Below, one piece after another: positions 1-6,143 of a stretch of 8,142 nucleotides of DNA. The DNA lies in NCBI GenBank assembly GCA_031271375.1, contig JAISVU010000084.1, positions 1-8,142 on the forward strand, given 5' to 3'. The notes beneath the pieces were generated by a model that worked only from the letters and a program-made list of their open reading frames with translations, ran no database searches and was not told the DNA's origin. Position numbers and translations under genes: made by a program. Numbering within the stretch: position 1 is the stretch's first letter; the number at the start of each line of letters is the position of its first letter. Origin of the DNA: Clostridiales bacterium (GTDB taxonomy: Bacteria > Bacillota > Clostridia > Lachnospirales > WRAX01).

Positions 1-443
1 CGGAGAGAGCAAGGCCGGATCGGGTTTGCGGGTTTAAGACCGAAAACCACGGAGGCGATGTGGTGTGCGCTGCTGTGTCCGTACTCTGCCAGAATACCGT
101 GAACAGCCTTGAAGGCCTCACAAGCTGCCGCCTGGAATACCGCTATGAAGCCGACGGGGGATACCTTGAGTGCGTTTTACCAGGCATCCTTACGGAAGAC
201 GAAGAACCGCAGGAGGAGTTGAAATCAGAACTCCTGATGCAATCGTTGGTTCTTGGGCTCAAGGCGGTTCAAAAGGCTTACGGATCGGGAAAGCTGGGGC
301 TTGGTATCAAGACGGAGTATGTGAAGACCGGTTTTACGCTCTTCCCGGAAGAAATACCGGCAATAAGCAAATCAAAGGCCGGTACAAAAAAGGAATCCAA
401 AAAAGAAACGCCGCCTAAGGCAGCGATAGAATTTAAGAGGTGA
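1..443 (+). CDS. prp: Ribosomal-processing cysteine protease Prp, 5' partial
   Basis: Prp removes the N-terminal extension of ribosomal protein L27 before or during 50S assembly. The frame is open from the left edge (first complete codon at 3), so the start codon lies outside the window; the in-frame GTG at 60 falls inside the active-site motif and is not the start. The signature DVVCAAVS (57-80) contains the catalytic Cys codon at 66-68, followed by QNTVNSLE, typical of clostridial Prp. The only suitable upstream His (codon 48-50) is six residues before the Cys, whereas it is twelve in the S. aureus enzyme (H22/C34 as I recall), so the active-site loop looks shortened. The C-terminus carries a Lys-rich tail of roughly 25 residues after FPEEIPAIS that typical Prp proteins of about 105-110 residues lack. 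The stop overlaps the rpmA ribosome binding site. Family assignment is strong; intact activity is uncertain. Confidence 0.88.
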   Translation, partial: ERARPDRVCGFKTENHGGDVVCAAVSVLCQNTVNSLEGLTSCRLEYRYEADGGYLECVLPGILTEDEEPQEELKSELLMQSLVLGLKAVQKAYGSGKLGLGIKTEYVKTGFTLFPEEIPAISKSKAGTKKESKKETPPKAAIEFKR

Positions 444-447
444 CGAT

Positions 448-759
448 ATGTTAAAGATTAATCTTAGTTTTTTCGCCCATAAAAAGGGCGTCGGCTCCAC
501 AAAGAACGGCCGGGATTCAGAAGCGAAGCGCCTCGGGCCTAAGCGGGCCGACGGCCAGGTCGTCAAGGCCGGGAACATCCTGTTTACTCAGCACGGGACA
601 AAGATACACCCCGGGATTGGCGTCGGTATTGGGAAGAACGATACGCTTTTCGCGCTGGTTGACGGACGCGTGCGTTTTGAGCGCAAGGGCCGGGATAAGA
701 AGCAGTGCTCGGTTTATCCGGTTACAGCCCCGGCGGAGGTTAAAGCGGAAGTCGTCTAA
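448..759 (+). CDS. rpmA: 50S ribosomal protein L27 with cleavable N-terminal extension
   Basis: L27 is a 50S subunit protein whose mature N-terminus reaches the peptidyl-transferase centre. The 103-residue product has the family core: HKKGVGSTKNGRDSEAKRLG near residues 11-30, KAGNILFTQHGTKIHPG at 40-56, and GRDKKQCSVYP at 81-91. It begins MLKINLSFFAHKKG, the Firmicutes form in which about nine residues up to FF are removed by Prp so that the mature protein starts at Ala10. The usual motif is close to LNLQFFA, so Ser at position 7 replaces the common Gln. Two stretches differ from the usual consensus: TQHGT in place of RQRGT, and HPGIGVGIGKND in place of HPGNNVGRGGDD. The ATG is preceded four bases away by AGAGGTGA (436-443), which contains the prp stop codon, so the two genes are probably translationally coupled. 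Confidence 0.97.
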   Translation: MLKINLSFFAHKKGVGSTKNGRDSEAKRLGPKRADGQVVKAGNILFTQHGTKIHPGIGVGIGKNDTLFALVDGRVRFERKGRDKKQCSVYPVTAPAEVKAEVV

Positions 760-823
760 ATAGCAGAGACCGGATACCAGACTTAAAGAAGAGACAGGAA
801 AAAGACTTATACCGAAAATGAAA

Positions 824-862
824 CGGCAGTCTGAGGAAATGAAGCCTTAGGCTGCCGCTTTT
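824..862 (+). terminator. Intrinsic terminator after rpmA
   Basis: A 13-bp stem (824-836 with 845-857, including two G-U pairs and no mismatch) closes an 8-base loop and is followed by CTTTT. It would end the prp-rpmA transcript before the toxin-antitoxin pair. The 64 bases between the rpmA stop and the stem show nothing else I can support. Confidence 0.88.
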
Positions 863-910
863 AAAAGAAGCGTGACAACATATCATTCAGAAAGGACAGG
901 TGCCTTAAAA

Positions 911-1171
911 GTGGATAATGTACAGATTATATCGGCAAGTGAAATGGGTGAGTTATATACCAGTATCTCTACCGCGATAAAGAACCGCAGAAGAGTGGTT
1001 ATAACGGATGAACAGGGCAAAGGGGAAGGTGTTATTGTCAATCTGGCTGATTATGAGGCGTTAATTGAGGGAGATTGGGAACGGTATGTCAATAGAGCGC
1101 TGGCCGAGGTGGAAGCGGTGGAGAACGACCCGGCGACTTGGATTAGCCTTGAAGAGTTTTTGCAAGATTGA
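911..1171 (+). CDS. Type II antitoxin, Phd/YefM family
   Basis: Predicted antitoxin that binds the following RelE/ParE-type toxin and, in this family, also represses the operon through its N-terminal DNA-binding domain. I place the start at GTG 911, giving 86 residues beginning MDNVQIISASEMGELY. AGGACAGGTG lies about eight bases upstream, and this start gives the usual Phd/YefM N-terminus. The frame extends back to a GTG at 872, but that start would sit next to the rpmA terminator behind a poor ribosome binding site and add 13 residues unlike the family. The core RRRVVITDEQGKGEGVIV (27-44) followed by NLADYEALIEG matches the Phd/YefM fold, and the acidic C-terminal half (VEAVENDPATWISLEEFLQD) is the usual toxin-binding region. 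The toxin ATG lies 11 bases after the stop, so the genes are clearly one operon. No convincing promoter or operator was found. Confidence 0.85.
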   Translation: MDNVQIISASEMGELYTSISTAIKNRRRVVITDEQGKGEGVIVNLADYEALIEGDWERYVNRALAEVEAVENDPATWISLEEFLQD

Positions 1172-1182
1172 AGGGAGATACG

Positions 1183-1479
1183 ATGGCTTATACCGTTAAA
1201 TCTTCAAATGAAGCTAAGGCTGATAAGAGGAATATCGTCACCTATTTATCTAAGTTCTCCGTTAATGCCCCAATACGGTTTAAACAAGAATTAACGCGTT
1301 ATTCGAAAATGTTGGTTCAAACGCCGCATATATTTGCGGTGTTTCAAGCCAAACCCAAGTATCGCCATGTAGTAATTTTCGGTTCTTATGCCATGTTTTA
1401 CACGGTTGACGAGGCCACTAAAACGGTTCTTATATATCGTATAATACACGGAGCCAGAGATACCGATAATATCCTTTAG
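1183..1479 (+). CDS. Type II toxin, RelE/ParE family
   Basis: Predicted toxin of 98 residues. Members of this superfamily either cleave mRNA on the ribosome (RelE branch) or poison gyrase (ParE branch); the sequence alone does not decide which. The diagnostic C-terminal core is present: KPKYRHVVIFGSYAMFYTVD (57-76), then a strand with VLIYRIIHGARD (82-93), including Arg61 and the IxHGARD ending found throughout the family. The basic N-terminal helical part (KADKRNIVTYLSKF) is also typical. The ATG at 1183 is chosen because AAGGGAGA (1171-1178) sits at ideal spacing, overlapping the antitoxin stop; an in-frame TTG at 1168 would place the start inside the antitoxin. It lies directly behind the YefM-type antitoxin, as expected for such pairs. 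Confidence 0.87.
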   Translation: MAYTVKSSNEAKADKRNIVTYLSKFSVNAPIRFKQELTRYSKMLVQTPHIFAVFQAKPKYRHVVIFGSYAMFYTVDEATKTVLIYRIIHGARDTDNIL

Positions 1480-1504
1480 CCGCTATATTAAAAGGTGTGA
1501 CAAT

Positions 1505-1942
1505 ATGAACAGACGCAAATACATCGGCTTCCCTCACCGCTGTATAAAATCATATTCGTCCAAAGTATCGAGGCTGGATGAGGACGGAATAAAGGGTTAC
1601 GCCTCTTTTATGATGATTGAATCCGTCAATGAACCGCTTTACGTCGGCAATAACAATAATATAGTCGAATGGTATGTCGATATAAATAAAGAGAACGGAG
1701 TAGACGAGGAAGGCAATCCATACGGCGACGACCTGTACCTGGACGCCGTACTGCTCCCCGGCGGGGATGTCCTTGTCCTTGACGCAGACGAATTGAAGAC
1801 CGCTCTGGAGAATGACAGTATTACACAGAATAACTTCAATATGGCCTACGATACGCTGAATATGCTGAGAGAAACTCAGATTTTGACTGTGACATACATG
1901 AAGGACCTGTGTCATAGATTAAAACGATTAATAAAAGATTAA
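1505..1942 (+). CDS. DUF402-domain protein, apparently internally shortened
   Basis: A 145-residue protein of the DUF402 family, which includes nucleoside tri-/diphosphatase Ntdp and the fosfomycin-pathway hydrolase FomD. It probably hydrolyses a phosphate ester or anhydride, but the substrate is unknown. The C-terminal half carries the family signature: VEWYVDI at 54-60, NPYGDDLYLDAVLLPGGDVL at 71-90 and LDADELKTAL at 92-101, then ITQNNFNMAYDTLNML. The N-terminal half goes from GYASFMMIESVNEPLYVG straight to NNNNIVEWYVDI. Relatives I remember have about 30 more residues there, containing a strand with WxQxFP and a TTM motif. A missing strand could mean a divergent or inactive enzyme. AAAGGTGTGA (1491-1500) is a good ribosome binding site. 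The gene starts 25 bases after the toxin with no terminator between, so co-transcription is possible. Confidence 0.8.
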   Translation: MNRRKYIGFPHRCIKSYSSKVSRLDEDGIKGYASFMMIESVNEPLYVGNNNNIVEWYVDINKENGVDEEGNPYGDDLYLDAVLLPGGDVLVLDADELKTALENDSITQNNFNMAYDTLNMLRETQILTVTYMKDLCHRLKRLIKD

Positions 1943-1953
1943 AACGAAAGGGT

Positions 1954-1996
1954 CAAGGGACGAAGTCCCTTGCGGGGTTTGGGGCGGAGCCCCAAG
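1954..1996 (+). repeat. Tandem double-hairpin element upstream of obgE
   Basis: Two perfect short hairpins lie next to each other. The first has an 8-bp stem (1954-1961 with 1965-1972, CAAGGGAC/GTCCCTTG) with loop GAA. The second has a 7-bp stem (1979-1985 with 1989-1995, TTGGGGC/GCCCCAA), one extra G-U pair and loop GGA. It looks like the compact palindromic intergenic repeats scattered through many clostridial genomes, but only this copy is visible here. No T-run follows, so it is not a typical intrinsic terminator. It ends seven bases before the obgE ATG, and its second loop holds the nearest Shine-Dalgarno-like sequence. Confidence 0.75.
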
Positions 1997-2002
1997 AATT
2001 CA

Positions 2003-3289
2003 ATGTTCATAGACAAAGCTAAAATAACGATCAAATCGGGCAAAGGCGGCGACGGGGCTGTGTCGTTTTACCGCGGTAAGTACGTGCCTAACGGCGGGCC
2101 GGACGGCGGAGACGGCGGGGACGGCGGCGGCGTTATTTTCGTCGCCGACAGAAACGTGGCTACACTGATGGACTTCAGGTACAAAAAAGCCTATGAGGCC
2201 CAGGCGGGCGAGGACGGCGGGAAGAAGAACTGCTCGGGTAAGAAAGGCGCGGATATAACAATCCGGGTCCCCGTGGGCACCGTGATACGGGAAGAGCAAA
2301 GCGGGCTGGTTATGGCCGATATGAACCAAGACGGAATGCAGAAGACGCTGGCAAAAGGCGGCCGGGGCGGCAGGGGCAACCAGCACTTCGCTACGGCGGT
2401 GCGCCAGGCCCCGCGCTACGCGGAAAAAGGCAGGGACGCCGAGACCTATAACGTAACGCTGGATTTGAAGCTCATCGCGGACGCAGGGCTTGTGGGCCTT
2501 CCCAACGCGGGGAAGTCCACGCTGCTGTCAATGGTGACGAACGCGAGCCCCAAGATAGCCAACTACCATTTCACGACGCTTACGCCTAACCTGGGCGTGG
2601 TGCGAAACCGCTACGGGAACGAGTTTGTAATGGCGGACATACCAGGCCTTATTGAGGGCGCGAGCCAGGGAGCGGGACTGGGGCATGAGTTCCTCGGCCA
2701 TGTGGAGCGCACGAAGATACTCGTCCATATTGTGGACGCATCAGCCAGCGAAGGCGGCGACCCGCTGGATTTTATCGACACCGTCAACGCAGAGCTTGCG
2801 GCCTACAGTCCTGAACTGGGAAAAAAGCCGCAGATAATCGCGGCAAACAAGATGGACATTCCCGGGGCGGCGGAACATTTTGAACGTATGAAGGATAAAT
2901 GGCAAGAACGCGGCGTCGTCGTGATGCCCATTTCGGCGGCGGCGGGAACGGGCTTGCAGGAGCTGCTCGCCGAGGCGTGGAAGATGGTGTCGTCAGCGTC
3001 TGAAACCATTACCTATGAAGAAGAGTATGATAAAACCGCCATTCTGGACGGTTTGAAAACAGAGCATACGCCCTTTACCGTAAAATCGCCAAAACCCGGT
3101 TATTTCCTCGTTGAGGGTGTCGGGGTAGAGAAGATGGTGGGATATACTAATATGGACGCCGAAGCGGGGATGGCTTTCTTTCAGAAGTACCTCCGCGATA
3201 AAGGCATCATTGACGAGCTGGAGCGCATAGGCGTCAGGGACGGCGATACAGTTAAAATTTACGATATGGAGTTCGATTATTTCAAATAG
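2003..3289 (+). CDS. obgE: Obg-family GTPase (ribosome assembly, stress control)
   Basis: Essential GTPase that binds the 50S subunit during late assembly and links ribosome maturation to guanine-nucleotide levels. The 428-residue protein has the full three-domain layout. The Gly-rich Obg fold (about 1-158) includes GKGGDGAVSF and GGPDGGDGGDGGG. The G domain has G1 GLPNAGKS at 165-172, switch I FTTLTP at 190-195, G3 DIPG at 212-215, G4 NKMD at 282-285 and G5 SA at 311-312. The OCT domain typical of Gram-positive Obg covers roughly 345-428. The ATG at 2003 gives the invariant MFIDKAK start; the frame runs further upstream through the hairpin element but has no family match there. No proper ribosome binding site is seen: the nearest is GGAG at 1986-1989, 13 bases away and in a hairpin loop. 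The next gene begins 29 bases downstream. Confidence 0.97.
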   Translation: MFIDKAKITIKSGKGGDGAVSFYRGKYVPNGGPDGGDGGDGGGVIFVADRNVATLMDFRYKKAYEAQAGEDGGKKNCSGKKGADITIRVPVGTVIREEQSGLVMADMNQDGMQKTLAKGGRGGRGNQHFATAVRQAPRYAEKGRDAETYNVTLDLKLIADAGLVGLPNAGKSTLLSMVTNASPKIANYHFTTLTPNLGVVRNRYGNEFVMADIPGLIEGASQGAGLGHEFLGHVERTKILVHIVDASASEGGDPLDFIDTVNAELAAYSPELGKKPQIIAANKMDIPGAAEHFERMKDKWQERGVVVMPISAAAGTGLQELLAEAWKMVSSASETITYEEEYDKTAILDGLKTEHTPFTVKSPKPGYFLVEGVGVEKMVGYTNMDAEAGMAFFQKYLRDKGIIDELERIGVRDGDTVKIYDMEFDYFK

Positions 3290-3318
3290 TGTATTTATAA
3301 CGCGGAGGAGGGATTAAT

Positions 3319-4293
3319 GTGAAGAATGTCAAGATATCGCTGACTGTCATGTTTATTGCGGTGTTTCTTGGACTGACGGCTGTGCCCGCACACGGAGCGA
3401 TCAGCAGAATCACCGGGCTGCGCCAAAAGGCTCCTGAGTTCCCAGACCCGGCTTTTAAGTCCATGATCCAGGCAATGCTGGAAACGGATGTAATAAAATC
3501 CGAGGATCTAAATCTCTTGTATGCCGATACCTCCGATGAACTCTTCACCGACATTGTCGAGTATAATGAACTTGAAGATTATGACATAGATAAAATGCTT
3601 TTAGTGGCCTGGGGCAGGATTGCCCGCAATTATGAAGAGTTCAGCGCAATAGCGGATAACATGGAAGACAGCAGAACCCCAGTGAAGTTTGATATGAGAA
3701 ACATAGCGCCCTTTCGCGATGTTCAGCTGCTGATGTTTTATAATTGTGCGCTGAACGACGCCGAGGCCCTTTCAGAACTGCCGAATCTGCTGGCTATAGA
3801 CATTACAGAGTGCCGCGTTACCGACGCGGCGATGTTCTATGATTTCCCCCACCTCAAACACCTTTCCATCGAGACCAGTACGATTACATACGAAGCCCCG
3901 TATATACCCAGCAGCGATGAAAGCGGCCTTGAGTGGGTTTATTATTACGCAAACGAAGGCATGATGTCGCCGCCGCATTTATCCATGCTGAAAAACGCGG
4001 AGCTTATAGGTTTGGTGAACTGCGAAGTCTTCAGCCTCGACCAGTTCAAAGAGCTGACAGGCTTAAAGGTTCTTTATTTATGGGGAAACTCTATTATGAG
4101 CCTTGAACCGCTGCGAGAACATACATCGCTGGAATTCTTAGACGTTTCCTACAATCTTGTTAATGACATAACACCGCTGACCGGCCTTGAAAACCTGTAT
4201 TATCTGGATATCGAGAGCAACAACATCAAGGAGACGGATTATAACCGGTTAAAAGAAGCGCTTCCCGCCTGTGAAATAAACTGGGATGAGTAA
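3319..4293 (+). CDS. Secreted leucine-rich-repeat protein
   Basis: A 324-residue exported protein of unknown role, probably binding a protein or surface ligand outside the cell. A Sec signal peptide is clear: basic start MKNVKIS, hydrophobic core LTVMFIAVFLGLTAV, and a likely cut after AHG (24-26). The mature start EFPDPAFKSMIQAMLETDVI resembles the cap module of internalin-like proteins. Leucine-rich repeats occupy about 133-318, in two blocks: LPNLLAIDITECRVTDA and PHLKHLSIETSTIT, then LTGLKVLYLWGNSIMSLEPL, SLEFLDVSYNLVNDITPL and LENLYYLDIESNNI. No LPxTG motif, C-terminal membrane anchor or lipobox is present, so it should be released. GTG 3319 is the start; GGAGGAGGG (3304-3312) lies six bases upstream, and the ATG at 3317 meets a stop at once. 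It may be co-transcribed with obgE. Confidence 0.85.
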   Translation: MKNVKISLTVMFIAVFLGLTAVPAHGAISRITGLRQKAPEFPDPAFKSMIQAMLETDVIKSEDLNLLYADTSDELFTDIVEYNELEDYDIDKMLLVAWGRIARNYEEFSAIADNMEDSRTPVKFDMRNIAPFRDVQLLMFYNCALNDAEALSELPNLLAIDITECRVTDAAMFYDFPHLKHLSIETSTITYEAPYIPSSDESGLEWVYYYANEGMMSPPHLSMLKNAELIGLVNCEVFSLDQFKELTGLKVLYLWGNSIMSLEPLREHTSLEFLDVSYNLVNDITPLTGLENLYYLDIESNNIKETDYNRLKEALPACEINWDE

Positions 4294-4307
4294 TGTGAGT
4301 AAAAATA

Positions 4308-4346
4308 GAGCCAAAGGCATAAACTAACCTTTGGCTCAATTTATTT
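4308..4346. terminator. Bidirectional intrinsic terminator between convergent genes
   Basis: A perfect 10-bp stem (4308-4317 with 4328-4337, GAGCCAAAGG/CCTTTGGCTC) encloses a 10-base loop. On the + strand it is followed by AATTTATTT, and on the - strand by TATTTTT (4301-4306 complement), so it can stop both the leucine-rich-repeat gene and the recombinase gene. Confidence 0.85.
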
Positions 4347-4357
4347 GATGTATGAAT

Positions 4358-6037
4358 TTAGAAGGATTTACCGGCCATCTGGCGCTCCTGGTTTTCGATC
4401 ATTTTCTTAAACGTGTGACCCGCGCGATTCTTCAATCTGGACATATATTTCTCTGTCGTTTCTCCTGTAAAAAGCTTGATTTCAAGCCTTAAACCGGTCT
4501 TTTCGGGTGTTACGAAAATCTTGTCGATGTATTTGTCTATGAAGCTCTTATTAATAACTCCCTGTGCGGCGTCCTGCTGCGCGTCATATAATACGCGCCT
4601 GATGGTATCTAAGTGTTTTTTAAACTCCATCTTAGAGTTTTCCTGTTCTTGCAGCTCCGCAATCTCAGCTTCGGCCTGGGTTATTTCATCCTCGCACTGC
4701 TGTTTCATAACAATAAATTCCTTGTCGGTTATCTGCCCTGTGACATTGTATTCCAGCAATTTCCCTTTCTTTTTCAGGGCCAGCTCAATACGCCGCTCCA
4801 TCTCATCAAGTTTTTTCTGGATTTCGCCCTCGTCATGGAGAGATTTATACATTTGAATATACTGATCTATTAACTTTTCAACGTCAGTCTCCGTTTCTTT
4901 GAACACCTCGAAAAGCAGCGGCTTAATCTCGTCCTCATAAATGGCAAATGAAGCGCATGAATCCGCGCCGTTGTTTATCTTACCGCTGCAAAGCCAGCGG
5001 CTGTTCTTGTTGCCGCTCTTGTCCGTGGATTCCCGCCGGTAATATGGCAAACCGCAGTCGGTACAGAATAATTTCCCGGTTAAGAGGTTGGCGTGATTGC
5101 ATATCCCCTGCCGGTTCTTTACGTCCTCGCTCCGCCGCCGCAATACGGCGTTGGCCCTGTCCCATATTTCCTCGCTGACAATGGCCGGGACAATCTCCCC
5201 GGTTTCATCCTTAAACATCACCCATTCCTCTGGCGGGAGGAATTTCTGTTTCTTCGTAAACATATCGACAACTTTGACCTTGTTGCCGACATAGTAGCCC
5301 TTGTATTTGGGATTGGATATGACGTTTGACATGGTTGTGTGGGCGATTTTTTTACCGTTAAGGTTACGGTAGCCCTTGTCCCAAAAAATATTTTCAATCT
5401 GCTTCATACTGTATTCGTTTGTAGCGTACAGTTCAAAAAGCTCGCGTATCATAACCGCCTCGCCCTCGTCGATAACCAGCTTTCTGTCTTGCTTCCGGTA
5501 GCCAAAGATACGGCTGTTGCCTAGAACCACATTCTTCTTAATCGCCTGCTGATGCCCGAACTTTATACGGCTGGAGAGCTTTCGAAGCTCATCCTGAGCT
5601 ATGCCGGACATAATTGTAAGGCGCAGCTCGCTGTCCTCGTCAAGGGTATTTATATTATCGTTCTGAAAAAACACTCCGACCCCGCTGCCCAAAAGCTCCC
5701 GCGTGAACATAATGCTGTCCAGCGTGTTGCGGGCGAAACGGGTTATTTCCTTTGTAATTATCAAGTCGAATTTCCCGCTTTTGCCGTCCTTAACCATCTG
5801 ATGAAAATTCTCGCGCTTCTTGGTGGAGATGCCCGACAAACCCTCGTCAATGTATCCGGGGCAAAACACCCATTTCTCATTCCTTTTTATTAAATCCTCA
5901 TAATAAGAAATCTGGTTGTCAAGGGAGTTAAGCTGCTCATCGCTGTCGCTGGACACGCGGGCATAGAAAGTCACCCGCAGGGGCAAGTCGTAGACCGTCC
6001 TAGTTTTTAATTGCTGCCTGGTATTATGTATGTCCAT
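4358..6037 (-). CDS. Large serine recombinase (site-specific integrase)
   Basis: Integrates and excises the element by serine-type site-specific recombination. The 559-residue protein starts with a resolvase domain (about 20-165): VTFYARVSS with the catalytic Ser29 and Arg27, then ITKEITRFARNTLD (94-107) with the conserved arginines, and the GIAQDELRKLSSRIKFG helix. A recombinase domain follows (about 175-305; SMKQIENIFWDKGYR, SNPKYKGYYVG). A zinc ribbon comes next, with Cys325, Cys328, Cys350 and Cys361, then a Glu/Lys-rich coiled coil at about 405-470, which in this family controls synapsis and direction. All key residues are present and the length is full, so it should be active. The ATG has AGAGGAT at good spacing. 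The gene has its own promoter behind the terminator of the mobility genes, so it can be controlled separately. No directionality factor is recognised in the window. Confidence 0.95.
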   Translation of the reverse strand: MDIHNTRQQLKTRTVYDLPLRVTFYARVSSDSDEQLNSLDNQISYYEDLIKRNEKWVFCPGYIDEGLSGISTKKRENFHQMVKDGKSGKFDLIITKEITRFARNTLDSIMFTRELLGSGVGVFFQNDNINTLDEDSELRLTIMSGIAQDELRKLSSRIKFGHQQAIKKNVVLGNSRIFGYRKQDRKLVIDEGEAVMIRELFELYATNEYSMKQIENIFWDKGYRNLNGKKIAHTTMSNVISNPKYKGYYVGNKVKVVDMFTKKQKFLPPEEWVMFKDETGEIVPAIVSEEIWDRANAVLRRRSEDVKNRQGICNHANLLTGKLFCTDCGLPYYRRESTDKSGNKNSRWLCSGKINNGADSCASFAIYEDEIKPLLFEVFKETETDVEKLIDQYIQMYKSLHDEGEIQKKLDEMERRIELALKKKGKLLEYNVTGQITDKEFIVMKQQCEDEITQAEAEIAELQEQENSKMEFKKHLDTIRRVLYDAQQDAAQGVINKSFIDKYIDKIFVTPEKTGLRLEIKLFTGETTEKYMSRLKNRAGHTFKKMIENQERQMAGKSF

Positions 6038-6087
6038 TATTATCCTCTTTTCATTCGATCATTATTATCCATATTTTAGCACGATCA
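6037..6087 (-). repeat. 25/26-bp imperfect tandem duplication in recombinase leader
   Basis: On the - strand, 6087-6062 and 6061-6037 are two consecutive copies of a unit that begins TGATCG and ends GGATAATAA, with variable middles (TGCTAAAATAT and AATGAAAAGA). The shared run GGATAATAATG (6060-6070 and 6035-6045) includes the recombinase start codon in the second copy. Copy 1 holds the -10 box, copy 2 the ribosome binding site. Confidence 0.8.
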
Positions 6088-6101
6088 GAAACAAAAATCA
6101 A
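6073..6101 (-). promoter_or_regulatory. SigA-type promoter of the recombinase gene
   Basis: On the - strand, TTGATT (6096-6101) and TAAAAT (6073-6078) are separated by exactly 17 bases. TG one base before the -10 box makes an extended -10. Transcription should start near 6066, leaving a leader of about 30 bases with the ribosome binding site. The boxes follow right behind the upstream terminator. Confidence 0.75.
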
Positions 6102-6105
6102 GAGT

Positions 6106-6137
6106 GTAAAATAAGGAAAAGCCGCTTGACGGCGGCT
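6106..6137 (-). terminator. Intrinsic terminator of the mobility operon
   Basis: On the - strand, a 6-bp stem AGCCGC/GCGGCT (6137-6132 with 6125-6120) has a 6-base loop and is followed by a T-rich run (TTTCCTTATTTT). It lies after the 56-residue gene and just before the recombinase promoter, separating the two transcripts. The stem is short, so read-through is possible. Confidence 0.65.
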
Positions 6138-6143
6138 CTCCCG

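Noticed and set aside
858..867. Perfect palindrome CTTTTAAAAG before the antitoxin, considered as an operator.
   Set aside because: It is only the T-run of the rpmA terminator joined to an A-run. It lies over 40 bases from the chosen start, with no promoter boxes that fit.
872..910. GTG at 872 as the antitoxin start.
   Set aside because: It would add 13 residues not typical of the family, and its ribosome binding site is poor compared with that of GTG 911.
1884..1916. Possible obgE promoter near the end of the DUF402 gene (GTGACA, 17 bases, TCATAG).
   Set aside because: The -10 match is poor and the site is inside coding sequence; not better than chance.
2000..2386. A - strand frame of 128 codons within obgE.
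   Set aside because: Complement of the Gly-rich Obg domain, where GGC/GGN codons give Ala/Pro-rich antisense frames by chance.
4476..5893. Several + strand open frames (for example 4476-4856 and 5552-5893) opposite the recombinase gene.
   Set aside because: They lie antisense to a clearly functional recombinase, lack good ribosome binding sites, and have low-complexity or unrecognisable translations.
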